From: Tenacibaculum todarodis
GTDB taxonomy: Bacteria > Bacteroidota > Bacteroidia > Flavobacteriales > Flavobacteriaceae
Direction: 5' to 3'
NCBI RefSeq assembly: GCF_001889045.1
Contig: NZ_CP018155.1
Location: 1,924,001-1,988,000, forward strand
Length of the DNA stretch: 64,000 bases
Part shown: piece after piece, positions 52,495-63,483 of the stretch
How positions within the stretch are numbered: position 1 is the first letter of the stretch
Layout of the letters: each line of letters begins with the position of its first letter
Made by a program: the position numbers and the translations under genes
Notes under the pieces: model-generated
Told to the model about the DNA's origin: nothing
What the model saw: the letters and a program-made list of their open reading frames with translations, nothing else
The model's database searches: none

Positions 52495-53796
52495 ATGAGT
52501 ATTGTAGCCATTGTTGGAAGACCAAATGTTGGAAAATCCACTTTATTTAATAGATTAGTACAGCGCCGTGAAGCTATTGTAGACTCGGTTAGTGGTGTTA
52601 CTAGAGATAGACATTACGGAAAATCTGACTGGAACGGAAAAGAATTTTCGGTTATTGACACTGGTGGTTACATTAAAGGTTCTGATGATATTTTTGAAGC
52701 TGAAATTAGAAAACAAGTAGAATTAGCTTTGGATGAAGCAGATATTATTGTTTTTGTAGTGGATGTTGAGCAAGGAATTACGCCAATGGATAATGAAGTT
52801 GCTAAACTCCTTAGAAAAGAAAAGAAACCATTATTTATTGCTGTTAACAAAGTTGACAATGCAATGCGAGATGCGGATGCAGTTGAGTTTTACAACCTTG
52901 GTTTAGGCGAATACTTTACAATTTCTTCAATAAACGGAAGTGGAACGGGAGAATTATTAGACGCTATTGCAAAAGAAATTCCTGAAGAGGAAGAAAATGT
53001 AGAAGAAGAATTACCAAGATTTGCCGTAGTTGGAAGACCAAATGCAGGAAAATCTTCGTTTATAAATGCTTTAATTGGAAAAGATAGAAACATTGTAACC
53101 AATATTGCAGGAACTACAAGAGATTCTATTGATACTAAATACAACCGTTTTGGATTTGATTTTAACTTGGTGGATACTGCCGGAATTAGAAAAAAATCTA
53201 AAGTAAAAGAAGATTTAGAATTCTATTCTGTAATGAGAGCTGTACGTGCAATTGAACATTGTGATGTTGCCGTTTTAGTTATTGATGCTACTCGTGAGTT
53301 TGAAGGGCAAGATGAAAAGATTTTTTGGTTGGCCGAAAAAAATAAAAAAGGTATTGTAATCTTAGTAAATAAGTGGGATTTAATTGAAAAAGAGACCAAC
53401 ACAATGCGAGATTATGAGGCAAAAATCCGTAGACAAATTGCGCCTTTTACAGACGTGCCAATTATCTTTATTTCTGCACTTACAAAACAACGTCTTTTAA
53501 AAGCTATAGAAACTGCTGTTGAAGTTTTTGAGAACAGAAAACGTAAAATACAAACTAGCAAGTTAAACGAAACTATGTTGGAAATTATTCAAAATTTTCC
53601 ACCACCAGCAATAAAAGGGAAGTTTGTAAAAATAAAATACTGTATGCAGTTGCCAACTCATACTCCACAGTTTGCGTTTTTCGCAAATTTACCACAGTAT
53701 GTTAGAGATCCGTATAGACGTTATTTAGAAAATCAAATGCGTGAAATTTACGATTTCAACGGTGTGCCAATTGTAATTTACTTTAGACAAAAATAA
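52495..53796 (+). CDS. der: GTPase Der (EngA)
   Basis: 433 aa, two consecutive G domains: GRPNVGKST / NKVD and GRPNAGKSS / NKWD, then a KH-like C-terminal domain ending [10 protein letters not shown]. Needed for 50S assembly. Complete. Confidence 0.97.
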   Translation: MSIVAIVGRPNVGKSTLFNRLVQRREAIVDSVSGVTRDRHYGKSDWNGKEFSVIDTGGYIKGSDDIFEAEIRKQVELALDEADIIVFVVDVEQGITPMDNEVAKLLRKEKKPLFIAVNKVDNAMRDADAVEFYNLGLGEYFTISSINGSGTGELLDAIAKEIPEEEENVEEELPRFAVVGRPNAGKSSFINALIGKDRNIVTNIAGTTRDSIDTKYNRFGFDFNLVDTAGIRKKSKVKEDLEFYSVMRAVRAIEHCDVAVLVIDATREFEGQDEKIFWLAEKNKKGIVILVNKWDLIEKETNTMRDYEAKIRRQIAPFTDVPIIFISALTKQRLLKAIETAVEVFENRKRKIQTSKLNETMLEIIQNFPPPAIKGKFVKIKYCMQLPTHTPQFAFFANLPQYVRDPYRRYLENQMREIYDFNGVPIVIYFRQK

Positions 53797-53887
53797 ATTT
53801 TAACATCCCTAAGAAAAACATTAACGTTTTATTAGAGTACTAATTTTAATATTTTTCGGTTTTTTATACCGAAAAACGAATTCCGCT

Positions 53888-56659
53888 ATGAAAAAAACTA
53901 TACTATTAATTGCGATATTATTCGCAGTAAATTCTTTTGCTCAGTCTAAAAACTTCAAAATCAAAGGAATAGTTGTTTCTGAAAAAGAAAAAGCTCCAAT
54001 TGAATCTGCAACTATTCATTTAGAAAAAGCAAAAGACAGTGCTATAGTTTCTTATACTATAACAGATGAGAAAGGAAATTTTTCTTTGGAAGGAAAATCT
54101 TTTCATAATAACTTAAAACTATTTATTTCTTTTGTTGGAATGCAATCGTATTCAAAAGAAATAATACTTACAAAATCAAACTTTAATTTGGGCACAATAA
54201 GCTTAAAAGAAGATGATAATCTTTTACAAGAAGTTGTAGTTAAATCTCGTGCTCCGATAACAATTAAAAAAGATACTTTAGAGTTTAATGTAAAGTCTTT
54301 TAAAACAAAAAAAGACGCTAATGTTGAAGATTTACTAAAAAAATTACCTGGAGTTGAAGTAGATGCTGAAGGAAAAATTACCGTAAATGGTAAAGAAGTA
54401 AATAAAATCTTAGTAAATGGAAAACCGTTTTTTGGTAATGATCCGTCTATAACAACAAAAAACTTAACCAAAGATATTATTGAAAAAGTTCAAATAACCA
54501 ACACAAAAACTAAGTCGGAAGGTTTTACTGGAGAAAAAGGTGATGATAATAACAAAACCATTAACTTAACCATTAAAAAAGAAAACAATAAAGGTTGGTT
54601 TGGTAGAGTTTCTGCTGGTGCTGGAACCGAAAAAAGATACGAAGCAGCAACCATGGTAAATCGTTTTGATAATGAAACTCGTGTTAGTGTATTAGCGAGT
54701 ACAAATAACATTAATTCGCCTGGTTTTAGCTTTGGTGAAATTCAGAAAATGTTTGGCGGAGGCGGTGGAATTGGATTTAGTAGCAATGGTGCTTTTAACG
54801 TAAATGGAAGAAATTTTGGAGGAGGACAAGGAATTGTAAAATCTAAAATTGGAGGAGTAACTTATGCCGATAAATACGGTAAAGGTTTAGACGTAAATGC
54901 AAATTATTTTTATTCTGGAAGTAGCTCTAACAATGAGTCTAAAAATAATCGTGAAAACATCTTACCAGATAGGCGTTATTTCTCTAATTCTAACTCTTCT
55001 TCTGAAGACGAAAACGACAATCATAGTTTAGATTTAGAATTTGACATTGAAATAGATTCAACTTTTCTAATTAATGTAAATCCGTCTTTTGTATTAAATG
55101 ACCGTAAAGGTTCTTATAATAAATTTGAAGAGTCTTTAGATGAAAACAATGTTTTAACGAACAGTTCTAATAGTAATACTCGCTCAGAATCTTCAGCGAA
55201 AAACTTTAGCAACGAAATTGATTTAACTAAAAAAATAGGAAGCAAGGGCTCTTTTATTAAAGCATCTGTTAGAAACCAAATTGATAAAACAAATACGGAC
55301 GATTACAATAATTCTACCATTGAAATTTTTGGAAACAATCCTTCAACCGAAATAAGAAATCAGTTTAGTGATATTGAAAATAATTTAAACGGACTTAGAA
55401 CAAGAGTAACCTATCGTTTTCCTTTAATTGCTAAAAAGTTATTTTTAGATGCTAAATATATTTATCAAAAAGACGAACGTGAAAACAAGGAAAGTACATT
55501 TGATTTTGACACAAATACGCAGCAATTTTCTGATTTTAACACACAATTAAGTTCAGATTTTACTTTTAATGATATTACAAAAACACCTTCGTTAGCCATT
55601 GTATATAGAGATAAAAAATGGCGTTTTAATTTTGAAACTGGTTTTCAAAACAGAACTATTGAAAACGAAGATAAATTAAGACCTAATTTAAACTTAAAAA
55701 GAGATTTTAATAATGTTAATTTAGATGCAGGTTTACGTTATCGTTTTGACTCAAAAGCTTCTATTTACTTCGATTATAGCTTAGAAAACGGAGCGCCTAG
55801 AATTAATCAACTACAACCTTTTACAGATGTTTCTAATCCATTAAACATTGTTACTGGTAACCCAAACTTAAAACCCTCTAACAACCATAGAATGTATGTT
55901 AATTTCAACAAATTTAATTGGCAAAAACGTACTGGATTATACCTTTATGTAAGTGGTGGATTAAGAAACAACCAAGTAGTTTCTAAAAGTATAATTGGAG
56001 ATGATTTAGTAAGAAATACCACTTATGAAAACGTTGACGGTGCTTATGATGTTTGGGGTGGCGGAAGCTATAGTAAAAGTGTAAAATTAGATACAATTAG
56101 CAATTTAAAAATAAGAGTTGGTACGCGTTTAAACATCAATAAAAACATAAACTTTTTTAATGATACTGAATATGGCGCAAAAACAACTGAAATATCTCCA
56201 AATCTAGGTTTAACCTATGAATGGAACAAAGTTGTAAGTATTGAACCAAGTTATACAATCTCTTTTTCGGAAACGAATTACGATTTAAGTAATTTCCAAA
56301 ATCAAAAGTTTACAAGACACTCATTTAGAGTTAGAACAAAAACTACGGTTCCTAAAAAATTAGAATGGCGTAACGATATTCGTTATAACTTTAACCCAAA
56401 TGTTGTTGGTTTTAATCAATCTTCATGGTTTTGGAATTCAACTTTAGCCTATTCAATTCTAAATGATAAAGCTTCAATTACTTTAAAAGCGTACGATCTA
56501 TTAAATCAAAACACAAACGCACAAAGAAGAGCTACCGCTAATTATATTGAAGATTCAGAAAGCACAGTTTTACAACAATATTTTATGTTGGGCTTTAACT
56601 GGAAGTTTAATAGTTTAGGTCAAAAAGGAAAAGTTAGGGATTACAACATGCATTTTTAA
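53888..56659 (+). CDS. Large outer-membrane beta-barrel protein with carboxypeptidase-regulatory-like domain
   Basis: 923 aa. Signal peptide MKKTILLIAILFAVNSFAQS; CarboxypepD_reg-like domain at 25-105 (IKGIVVSEKEKAPIESATIH); a plug-like domain (VEDLLKKLPGVEVDAEGKIT, VNGKEVNKILVNGKPFFGND) and a long C-terminal barrel of the OMP_b-brl_3 type. No SusD partner adjoins, so polysaccharide use is not indicated. Substrate unknown. Confidence 0.88.
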   Translation: MKKTILLIAILFAVNSFAQSKNFKIKGIVVSEKEKAPIESATIHLEKAKDSAIVSYTITDEKGNFSLEGKSFHNNLKLFISFVGMQSYSKEIILTKSNFNLGTISLKEDDNLLQEVVVKSRAPITIKKDTLEFNVKSFKTKKDANVEDLLKKLPGVEVDAEGKITVNGKEVNKILVNGKPFFGNDPSITTKNLTKDIIEKVQITNTKTKSEGFTGEKGDDNNKTINLTIKKENNKGWFGRVSAGAGTEKRYEAATMVNRFDNETRVSVLASTNNINSPGFSFGEIQKMFGGGGGIGFSSNGAFNVNGRNFGGGQGIVKSKIGGVTYADKYGKGLDVNANYFYSGSSSNNESKNNRENILPDRRYFSNSNSSSEDENDNHSLDLEFDIEIDSTFLINVNPSFVLNDRKGSYNKFEESLDENNVLTNSSNSNTRSESSAKNFSNEIDLTKKIGSKGSFIKASVRNQIDKTNTDDYNNSTIEIFGNNPSTEIRNQFSDIENNLNGLRTRVTYRFPLIAKKLFLDAKYIYQKDERENKESTFDFDTNTQQFSDFNTQLSSDFTFNDITKTPSLAIVYRDKKWRFNFETGFQNRTIENEDKLRPNLNLKRDFNNVNLDAGLRYRFDSKASIYFDYSLENGAPRINQLQPFTDVSNPLNIVTGNPNLKPSNNHRMYVNFNKFNWQKRTGLYLYVSGGLRNNQVVSKSIIGDDLVRNTTYENVDGAYDVWGGGSYSKSVKLDTISNLKIRVGTRLNINKNINFFNDTEYGAKTTEISPNLGLTYEWNKVVSIEPSYTISFSETNYDLSNFQNQKFTRHSFRVRTKTTVPKKLEWRNDIRYNFNPNVVGFNQSSWFWNSTLAYSILNDKASITLKAYDLLNQNTNAQRRATANYIEDSESTVLQQYFMLGFNWKFNSLGQKGKVRDYNMHF

Positions 56660-56740
56660 AATGTCCTTTTTGTAAACCTACATACTAAAAACCGACTATT
56701 ATTCTACATTTTGTAACTTTGTTATATTAAATATTGAATT

Positions 56741-59128
56741 TTGGAAGTAAAATTACATAAAGGATTAGAGAATTTAGATTTACCACTTCAACTAAATATT
56801 AGTTTTGAGAAGATATACGACATGCTTAAAACATACGCAAGTCCAGTATCTAAAAGCCACCCTTTTTATGCTTCATCAAAAATTATCGTAGAAGAAGTTG
56901 AGAAAAATCCTGAATTAATAACAGGTTTTACAGATTTAACTACGCTAAAAAAACACGAAGATTTAATTGAACTTTTATTAGAAGCTTTGTTTCCTGAATT
57001 ACTTACTTTAAATGAAATAAAAGCAGTAACAATTCCTTTTACCTTTACTTCATTTAAGTTTACAAAGCGCTTTGAAAATATCTTAAAAAATGCTGGTGAC
57101 GATTATGAGTTAAAAATAAGAAACATAGAAGAAAATGCCTTATATATTATGGCATGTACTTTTATTTTAAATTCAGTATACAAACACCCAATAGACTTAA
57201 AACGCCCTTTTTTCTTTGATATTCCTGACAAAAAATTAGGCATTACAAAGAACTATAGAGTTGCTTTTAATGCTGATTTTATGGAAATATTTCCATCTAA
57301 AAATGCTCCAAAAATTACAGAGGAAGATATAAAATTACTGCTAGATAATTATGATAATATTGACGTTTGGAAAGAAAAATTCCCGTTAAAAAGTTATATT
57401 TTCAAAGGATTTGGTATCATGAATTTGTTTGACGTTACCGCAGATGAAACAATATCTTCTATAAGAACAAATTTATTACGAAAAGATGATGGAAGTATTG
57501 TTGAAAAACTTCAAGAAGACTTAAGTTCTTTTTATAATATTAAAGACCTTAAAGTAGGGTTTTCTATTTTTGATACATCAGAATTAAATTACGGGACTAG
57601 CAAAATAAAAAAAGCAGATAGTATTTTACTTGATAACGAAAAAAGCATTTCATGTTCAGATTTTTTCTGTGATCATATAATGGAAAATGTATTCCATAAA
57701 AACAAAAGTATTGTAATCTCTGACGTTGAAAAATATGGTGTAGGCAGTAATGAAAATCCATTTTACAAAAAATTAAAGTCAAGAAATATTGGAAGCATAA
57801 TATTAATTCCAATAAAAACATCTGAGAATAATGATCTTGCTTTATTAGAAATTGGTTCTCCAAGAGCTTACGAATTAAACTCTGTAAACAAACAAAAGCT
57901 TCAAGATATAATCCCTGTATTAAAAGCAGCCGTAGATCGTTTTTCTGAAGAATACGCTAACACTTTAGAGGCAACAATACAAGAACATTACACCTCTATT
58001 CACCCTTCTGTAAAATGGAAATTTAATAACGCTGCAGAAAACTATCTTCAAGATATTTTTGAAAATGCGGAAAACCCAAAACCAGAAGAAATAATTTTTA
58101 ATGATGTACATCCGCTATATGGTCAACTAGACATAAAAGGATCTTCTGTTGCCCGAAATAACGCAATTTTAGAAGACTTAACAACACAACTTACATTAGC
58201 AATTTCTGTGTTAAGAGAAGCTTGTAATTCAGAAAATTTACCTATTTACAATGAATTAATGTTTCGTGTTTCAGCCTATTTAAAAGAGGTGAAAAAAGGA
58301 TTAAAAGCAGGAGATGAAATTGCGATTTTAGATTTTTTAAAGACGGAAATTTATCCCGTTTTCACACACATAAAAGACATAAATTTAGAACTCGAAACTC
58401 TAGTAAATACTTACATGGGCAGGTTAGATAATAACTTACAAGTTGTATATGAAAAAAGGAAAGCCTATGAAGAAAGTGTAACTTTATTAAATGATAAGCT
58501 TTCTAAATATATCGACAAAAAACAAGAAGGAGCCCAACAAATGTTTCCTCATTATTTTGAACGTTATAAAACCGATGGCGTTGAGTTTAACATGTATATA
58601 GGTGAATCTTTAACAAAAAAGAAAAAGTTTGATAATCTGTACTTATACAATCTTCGTTTTTGGCAAATACAGTTAATGTATGAAATGGAAAACCTTGCCA
58701 TGAATGCTACCAAAGAAATGGAACACAAATTACGTGTTGCTTCTTTAATATTGGTTCACAGCAATCCTTTGGCTATTAAATTTAGAATGGATGAAAAGCA
58801 GTTTGATGTTGATGGCGCTTACAATATTCGTTACGAAATCATCAAAAAACGTATAGACAAAGCCCATATAAAAGGAACCGATGAAAGATTAACTGTTCCT
58901 GGTAAAATTGCAATAGTTTATTCTCAAGATAAAGACAAGCTAGAATATATTAAATATATAAATTTCTTACAATCTAAAAATCAACTAGGTAAAATTGAAG
59001 AGTTAGAACTAGAAGATTTACAAGGCGTTTCTGGCTTAAAAGCTTTACGTGTAAAAATAATTTACAAAGAAGATTTTGATGCTAAAAAAACAATAACAAT
59101 AGATCAGTTAATGAATGAGTTAAAATAA
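56741..59128 (+). CDS. GAF-domain protein
   Basis: 795 aa, soluble. Start TTG at 56741: the in-frame stop four bases earlier leaves no other choice before Met28. Residues about 245-400 read as a GAF-like domain (FYNIKDLKVGFSIFDTSELN, IGSIILIPIKTSENNDLALL). The rest is helical (VNTYMGRLDNNLQVVYEKRK). It appears to be a flavobacterial family without known function. A -7 box TAACTTTG is at 56714-56721. Confidence 0.7.
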   Translation: MEVKLHKGLENLDLPLQLNISFEKIYDMLKTYASPVSKSHPFYASSKIIVEEVEKNPELITGFTDLTTLKKHEDLIELLLEALFPELLTLNEIKAVTIPFTFTSFKFTKRFENILKNAGDDYELKIRNIEENALYIMACTFILNSVYKHPIDLKRPFFFDIPDKKLGITKNYRVAFNADFMEIFPSKNAPKITEEDIKLLLDNYDNIDVWKEKFPLKSYIFKGFGIMNLFDVTADETISSIRTNLLRKDDGSIVEKLQEDLSSFYNIKDLKVGFSIFDTSELNYGTSKIKKADSILLDNEKSISCSDFFCDHIMENVFHKNKSIVISDVEKYGVGSNENPFYKKLKSRNIGSIILIPIKTSENNDLALLEIGSPRAYELNSVNKQKLQDIIPVLKAAVDRFSEEYANTLEATIQEHYTSIHPSVKWKFNNAAENYLQDIFENAENPKPEEIIFNDVHPLYGQLDIKGSSVARNNAILEDLTTQLTLAISVLREACNSENLPIYNELMFRVSAYLKEVKKGLKAGDEIAILDFLKTEIYPVFTHIKDINLELETLVNTYMGRLDNNLQVVYEKRKAYEESVTLLNDKLSKYIDKKQEGAQQMFPHYFERYKTDGVEFNMYIGESLTKKKKFDNLYLYNLRFWQIQLMYEMENLAMNATKEMEHKLRVASLILVHSNPLAIKFRMDEKQFDVDGAYNIRYEIIKKRIDKAHIKGTDERLTVPGKIAIVYSQDKDKLEYIKYINFLQSKNQLGKIEELELEDLQGVSGLKALRVKIIYKEDFDAKKTITIDQLMNELK

Positions 59129-59133
59129 AACAG

Positions 59134-60333
59134 TTAGGCTTTACCTTGTGCATAAAAAGCAAAAACAAAAGCAATAACACTTACCAAAATACCGATCATA
59201 AAAACAGTATAAGTTAGTCTTAAAAGACTATATTTTCTATTTAAAACCAATCCTAAGAAATACAAATCTTTTGTAAGAGAACTATAAAGGTAATCTCTAT
59301 CTTTCATCATTTCTTCCATTGCCCATTCAAATTCTTGTAATTTCATTTGATGAAAATTTCCAAAGAACAACAAATTTACTTTCTTATTTGCTACATCTTC
59401 TTTTGTAAATTTTCCTTGCGTAACATTTGGTCTAGTTGCCATTATAGATAAAACTATAGATGCAACAGTAAATGCTATAAAAATAATAGACGGAGTTATT
59501 AAATAATCATTAGATGGGTTATCTAGTTTTGGGAGTAAAGTAGAAAGTGCCATAGAAATAATAATAGCATTTACAGAAAGTAAAATATTTGCTTTCGTAT
59601 CGGCAATATCACTTAATGTAATATGGTTTCTAAGTGCAACTCTAAACATAGTTTCAACACCTCGCTCTGGTAATTCAATCTTACTTTTTTTGTGAGCTAA
59701 TTCTTCTTTTTTATGTTTTAACTTTGTGCTTTCAGTTTTTATTTTCTTTTCCGTTTTTATTAACTGTGCTAAGTTTTTACTTTTTTGTTTGTCCCAAATT
59801 TTTGAGGCTGTACTAGTATAATAACGGTGCTTATTAGTTAAAAAATCTATGTTTTCTTTCAACCAATCAGATTCATTTAAAACCCTATCTTTGGAAAGCT
59901 CCCATTCTCTTCTAAGCAACTCTGTTAAATAACTAAAGTTTTTACTTCCTAAATGAGAACAATCTGCATCATTTAATATCTTTTCATATTCGGAAACAGG
60001 TTCTACTCCCATTTCTGTAGAAAGAATCATCTGTGAAATTGCTTCAATTCTCTCAGAAGCTAAACCGTTTTCTTTTAAAAATTTAGCAGCAATTTTCACT
60101 CCTTCCGTCTCATGACCATCCATAACCTTGGTGTAACCAATATCATGAAACCAAGCGGCTAATATTAAATTTTCTTTTTCAATTTCAGATAAATCTAAAA
60201 TCTCAATTAACTCCACAGTCTTCTCTACTACGCGCTGTGTATGAGAAACATTATGATACACAAAACTTTTTTCTAAGTTTGAGTTTAAAAAATTAATAAC
60301 AAAATTTTCTGTTTTTGAAATCAAAGTATCCAT
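59134..60333 (-). CDS. HD-domain protein fused to a Pycsar-type membrane effector domain
   Basis: 399 aa. Residues 20-190: HD phosphohydrolase with H..VSHTQRVV, AAWFHDIGYTKVMDGHE (the HD pair) and LNDADCSHLGS. Residues about 190-235: coiled linker rich in Lys/Glu. Residues about 235-399: RVALRNHITLSDIADTKANI, LLSVNAIIISMAL and MATRPNVTQGKF, which match the two-helix Pycsar effector domain (DUF5706/Pycsar_TM), plus a last hydrophobic helix pair. Pycsar effectors bind cyclic UMP or CMP and damage the membrane. No PycC cyclase gene is visible nearby. Convergent with the GAF gene. Confidence 0.8.
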   Translation of the reverse strand: MDTLISKTENFVINFLNSNLEKSFVYHNVSHTQRVVEKTVELIEILDLSEIEKENLILAAWFHDIGYTKVMDGHETEGVKIAAKFLKENGLASERIEAISQMILSTEMGVEPVSEYEKILNDADCSHLGSKNFSYLTELLRREWELSKDRVLNESDWLKENIDFLTNKHRYYTSTASKIWDKQKSKNLAQLIKTEKKIKTESTKLKHKKEELAHKKSKIELPERGVETMFRVALRNHITLSDIADTKANILLSVNAIIISMALSTLLPKLDNPSNDYLITPSIIFIAFTVASIVLSIMATRPNVTQGKFTKEDVANKKVNLLFFGNFHQMKLQEFEWAMEEMMKDRDYLYSSLTKDLYFLGLVLNRKYSLLRLTYTVFMIGILVSVIAFVFAFYAQGKA

Positions 60334-60527
60334 AAATTGAGTAATTTTAAAAAGTAAAAATAAGTAAAGTTTTTAGGACTTTTAACAATGTAAGTTTTAT
60401 TACAAATTTCCGACTAAAATAATAAGTGAAAAATTAAATAGTACCGTTTCAATAATTATTGAGATTGTACTATATTTTTTGCTCAAAATTTTCATATTTT
60501 TAATAACTTAAAATAACGAAATTTATT

Positions 60528-60989
60528 ATGCTTACTTGGAAAAACATTATTAATTTTACTGTAAATGGAAACCCGACTCCAACAAAAAGAGTTGAAAAAA
60601 CGGAAAATGAATGGAAAGAATTACTAACTCCAGAACAGTTTAGAGTAACACGTTTAAAAGGAACTGAAAGACCTTTTTCTGGCGAACTCTGTTCAATTTA
60701 CGAAGAAGGTAAATATAATTGCGTTTGTTGCAAAACCCCTCTATTTGATTCTACAATTAAATTTGAATCTAGTTCTGGCTGGCCTAGTTTTACACAACCA
60801 ATTGAAGAAAACGCAATTAAGTATCATAAGGATATTACTCTTGGAATGGTACGTGTAGAAGTGCTTTGCAATACTTGCGACGCACATTTAGGACACATTT
60901 TTCCTGATGGACCAGAACCAAGCGGATTACGTTATTGTATTAATTCAGAATCTATGCAACTAGAGAAAGGAGCAGAAAATGACAACTAA
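60528..60989 (+). CDS. msrB: Peptide-methionine (R)-S-oxide reductase MsrB
   Basis: 153 aa. Zinc Cys pairs CVCC (about 65) and CNTC (about 113), SSGWPSF, AHLGHIFPDGPEPSGLRYCI with the catalytic Cys in RYCINS. Repairs R-methionine sulfoxide. First gene of the redox-repair cluster; overlaps msrA by 11 bp. Confidence 0.95.
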   Translation: MLTWKNIINFTVNGNPTPTKRVEKTENEWKELLTPEQFRVTRLKGTERPFSGELCSIYEEGKYNCVCCKTPLFDSTIKFESSSGWPSFTQPIEENAIKYHKDITLGMVRVEVLCNTCDAHLGHIFPDGPEPSGLRYCINSESMQLEKGAENDN

Positions 60990-61518
60990 TAATTTACAAA
61001 TTGCCACTTTAGGCGGAGGTTGTTTTTGGTGCACAGAAGCTGTATTTCAAGAAGTAAAAGGTGTAGAGAAAGTAGTTTCTGGTTATGCTGGAGGAAATGT
61101 TCCTGGAGAACCAACTTACAGAGAAATTTGTTCTGGTTTAACAGGTCATGCAGAAGTAATTGAAATTACTTTTGATTCAAATATAATTTCATTTGAAGAT
61201 ATTTTGGTCATTTTTATGACAACTCATGATCCAACAACGTTGAACCAACAAGGTGCGGATAGAGGAACACAATATCGTTCAGTGATTTTTTATCAGAATG
61301 AAGTTCAGCAAAAAATAGCACAAGAGGTTTTAAAACAAATTCAACCGTATTATAACGATACAATTGTAACTGAATTAAGTCCTTTACCAATATTTTATAA
61401 AGCTACAAAAGAGCATCAAAATTATTATAGAGAAAATACACAACAAGGGTATTGTAGTTTTGTAATTGAACCAAAGTTGGCAAAACTGAGAAAACTACAT
61501 GCAGATAAATTAAAGTAA
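60979..61518 (+). CDS. msrA: Peptide-methionine (S)-S-oxide reductase MsrA
   Basis: 179 aa. Catalytic GGGCFWCTEAVF, substrate pocket TGHAEVIEITF, HDPTTLNQQGADRGTQYRSV with the active-site Asp and Tyr. Repairs S-methionine sulfoxide. Complete. Confidence 0.95.
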   Translation: MTTNNLQIATLGGGCFWCTEAVFQEVKGVEKVVSGYAGGNVPGEPTYREICSGLTGHAEVIEITFDSNIISFEDILVIFMTTHDPTTLNQQGADRGTQYRSVIFYQNEVQQKIAQEVLKQIQPYYNDTIVTELSPLPIFYKATKEHQNYYRENTQQGYCSFVIEPKLAKLRKLHADKLK

Positions 61519-61519
61519 A

Positions 61520-61759
61520 ATGATAAAGTTATTTGGAGCACAACGCTGTCATAAAACACAATATTATCAAACATTTTTAAAAACGCGTAATTTAGATTAC
61601 GCGTTTTTAGATGTAGAAAAAAATAATGAGTTTGCAGAAGAATTACGTAATCTATATGAAAATAGAAAGCTAAATTTCCCTACAATTACTATTAATCAGA
61701 AAAAGCTAAGAAATCCAACAGATAAAGAGTTAGAAAAGTGGATAAAGAAACTAAAATAG
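61520..61759 (+). CDS. Glutaredoxin-like small protein
   Basis: 79 aa. Monothiol-type active site CHKT at 10-13 in an otherwise glutaredoxin/NrdH-like fold (IKLFGAQRCHKTQYYQTFLK, DVEKNNEFAEELRNLYENRK, FPTITINQKKLRNPT with the cis-Pro). Could reduce the neighbouring Msr enzymes. Overlaps the next gene by 22 bp. Confidence 0.8.
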   Translation: MIKLFGAQRCHKTQYYQTFLKTRNLDYAFLDVEKNNEFAEELRNLYENRKLNFPTITINQKKLRNPTDKELEKWIKKLK

Positions 61760-62247
61760 CATTTGGCGGTGGTTGCCATTGGTGTACAGAAGCTGTCTTT
61801 CAATCCTTAAAAGGTGTTAAAGAAGTAGCACAAGGTTTTGTAGCATCTATTAATGAGAATAGTACATTTTCAGAAGCAGTTGTTGTACATTTTAATTCTG
61901 AAAAAATTTCTTTAAAAACTTTAGTTGAAGTGCATTTACTAACACATAAAAGCACAAGTAACCATTCTATGCGTAAAAAATACAGATCAGCTATTTATAC
62001 ATTTTCAGACACACAAAAACTGCTAATTGAAGAAGTTATGCGTTATTTTAAGTCAAAATCAGCTGTAGAAATCATTACACAAATATTAGATTTCAAAGAA
62101 TTTAAGCCATCCGAAAAGCAATTTAAAAATTATTATTACACAAACCCTAAGAAACCTTTTTGCGAAAAATTCATCAATCCAAAATTACAATTGTTACAAG
62201 AACGATTTTCTAAACAATTAAAAACAGAACACCAAAATCATCTATAA
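61738..62247 (+). CDS. Divergent second MsrA-like protein
   Basis: 169 aa, start GTG 61738 inside the glutaredoxin gene. Catalytic motif [12 protein letters not shown] is kept with His replacing Phe, but HDPTTLNQQG...DRGTQYRS of normal MsrA is changed to [15 protein letters not shown], losing the active-site Asp and shortening the loop. Possibly altered substrate (for example free or non-methionine sulfoxide) or low activity. Lies in the same operon as ordinary msrA/msrB. Confidence 0.8.
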   Translation: MDKETKIAFGGGCHWCTEAVFQSLKGVKEVAQGFVASINENSTFSEAVVVHFNSEKISLKTLVEVHLLTHKSTSNHSMRKKYRSAIYTFSDTQKLLIEEVMRYFKSKSAVEIITQILDFKEFKPSEKQFKNYYYTNPKKPFCEKFINPKLQLLQERFSKQLKTEHQNHL

Positions 62248-62248
62248 A

Positions 62249-63472
62249 ATGAAAAGCACAAAACTTACTATTTCAAATTCAAAAAATCAGCAATTAAATG
62301 CATTTTTAGAATTACCAGCAAATCAAAAACCTAATTACTATGCAATTTTTGCACATTGTTTTACATGTTCTAGTTCTTTAGGTGCTGTAAAAAATATTAG
62401 TAGGACACTAACCAATTACGGTTTTGGAGTCATTCGTTTTGATTTTACTGGCTTAGGAAGAAGTGAAGGAGAATTTGCTGAAAGCCATTTTTCTGCAAAT
62501 GTTGATGATTTAATTGCAGTAAGTAATTACATGGAATCTAATTATGAGGCGCCAACTTTATTAGTTGGACATTCTTTAGGAGGCGCTGCAGTTATTTCCG
62601 CAGCAGCTAAACTTAATACCGTAAAAGCTGTTGCAACTGTTGGCGCACCAGCAACTGTTAGTCATGTAAAACATTTATTTTCTCACGGAATAGAAGACAT
62701 AAAATCCAAAGGAGAAGTTGAAGTTAATATTGGAGGAAGACCATTTAAAATAAATAATGATTTTGTTGAAAATTTTGATAAAACAGATTTACCTTCAGTT
62801 GTAAAGAATCTTAGAAAACCTTTATTAATTCTTCATTCTCCAACAGATACTATTGTTGGAATTAAAAATGCCGAACAAATTTATCACAATGCACATCATC
62901 CAAAAAGTTTTGTAACGTTAGATAATACAGATCATTTATTATCTAATGCTAAGGATAGTATTTATGTTGGAAACGTTATTGGAGCTTGGGCAGAACGTTA
63001 TTTTGAGCCAAAAGAAAACCAAATGTTAACCACAAAAGGAGAACAAATTGTTGGTCATTTAAACCTACTCGAAGATAATTTTACCACATCAATTCAAACT
63101 AAAAATCATTTTATGATTGCAGACGAACCAACATCTGTTGGCGGTGATGATTTTGGACCTTCTCCTTATGAATATTTAAATGCAGGTTTAATTGCCTGTA
63201 CAGCAATGACATTAAAGCTATATGCAGAACGCAAAAAATGGGATTTACAAGAGGTATTTGTTTATGTTTCTCACTCTAAAAAACATAGTGATGATCTAGA
63301 AGTTCAAGTTAACAAACCTACTTATTTAGATTTTATAACTAAAAAATTAAAATTTGTTGGTAATTTAGACGACAAGCAAAAACAACGGTTAAAAGAAATT
63401 GCTTCTAAATGCCCAGTGCATAAAACTTTAGCAAGTAAAGTTATTTTTGATACATCAATCCTAGAAAACTAA
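62249..63472 (+). CDS. Alpha/beta hydrolase-OsmC fusion
   Basis: 407 aa. Residues 1-255: alpha/beta hydrolase with [22 protein letters not shown] (nucleophile Ser) and TDHLLSN (His). Residues 265-407: OsmC domain with the peroxidatic Cys in [16 protein letters not shown] and the resolving Cys in SKCPVHKTL. OsmC proteins remove organic hydroperoxides. The fusion is known in Bacteroidota and Proteobacteria. Same operon as msr genes. Confidence 0.92.
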   Translation: MKSTKLTISNSKNQQLNAFLELPANQKPNYYAIFAHCFTCSSSLGAVKNISRTLTNYGFGVIRFDFTGLGRSEGEFAESHFSANVDDLIAVSNYMESNYEAPTLLVGHSLGGAAVISAAAKLNTVKAVATVGAPATVSHVKHLFSHGIEDIKSKGEVEVNIGGRPFKINNDFVENFDKTDLPSVVKNLRKPLLILHSPTDTIVGIKNAEQIYHNAHHPKSFVTLDNTDHLLSNAKDSIYVGNVIGAWAERYFEPKENQMLTTKGEQIVGHLNLLEDNFTTSIQTKNHFMIADEPTSVGGDDFGPSPYEYLNAGLIACTAMTLKLYAERKKWDLQEVFVYVSHSKKHSDDLEVQVNKPTYLDFITKKLKFVGNLDDKQKQRLKEIASKCPVHKTLASKVIFDTSILEN

Positions 63473-63483
63473 AATTTTAAAAC

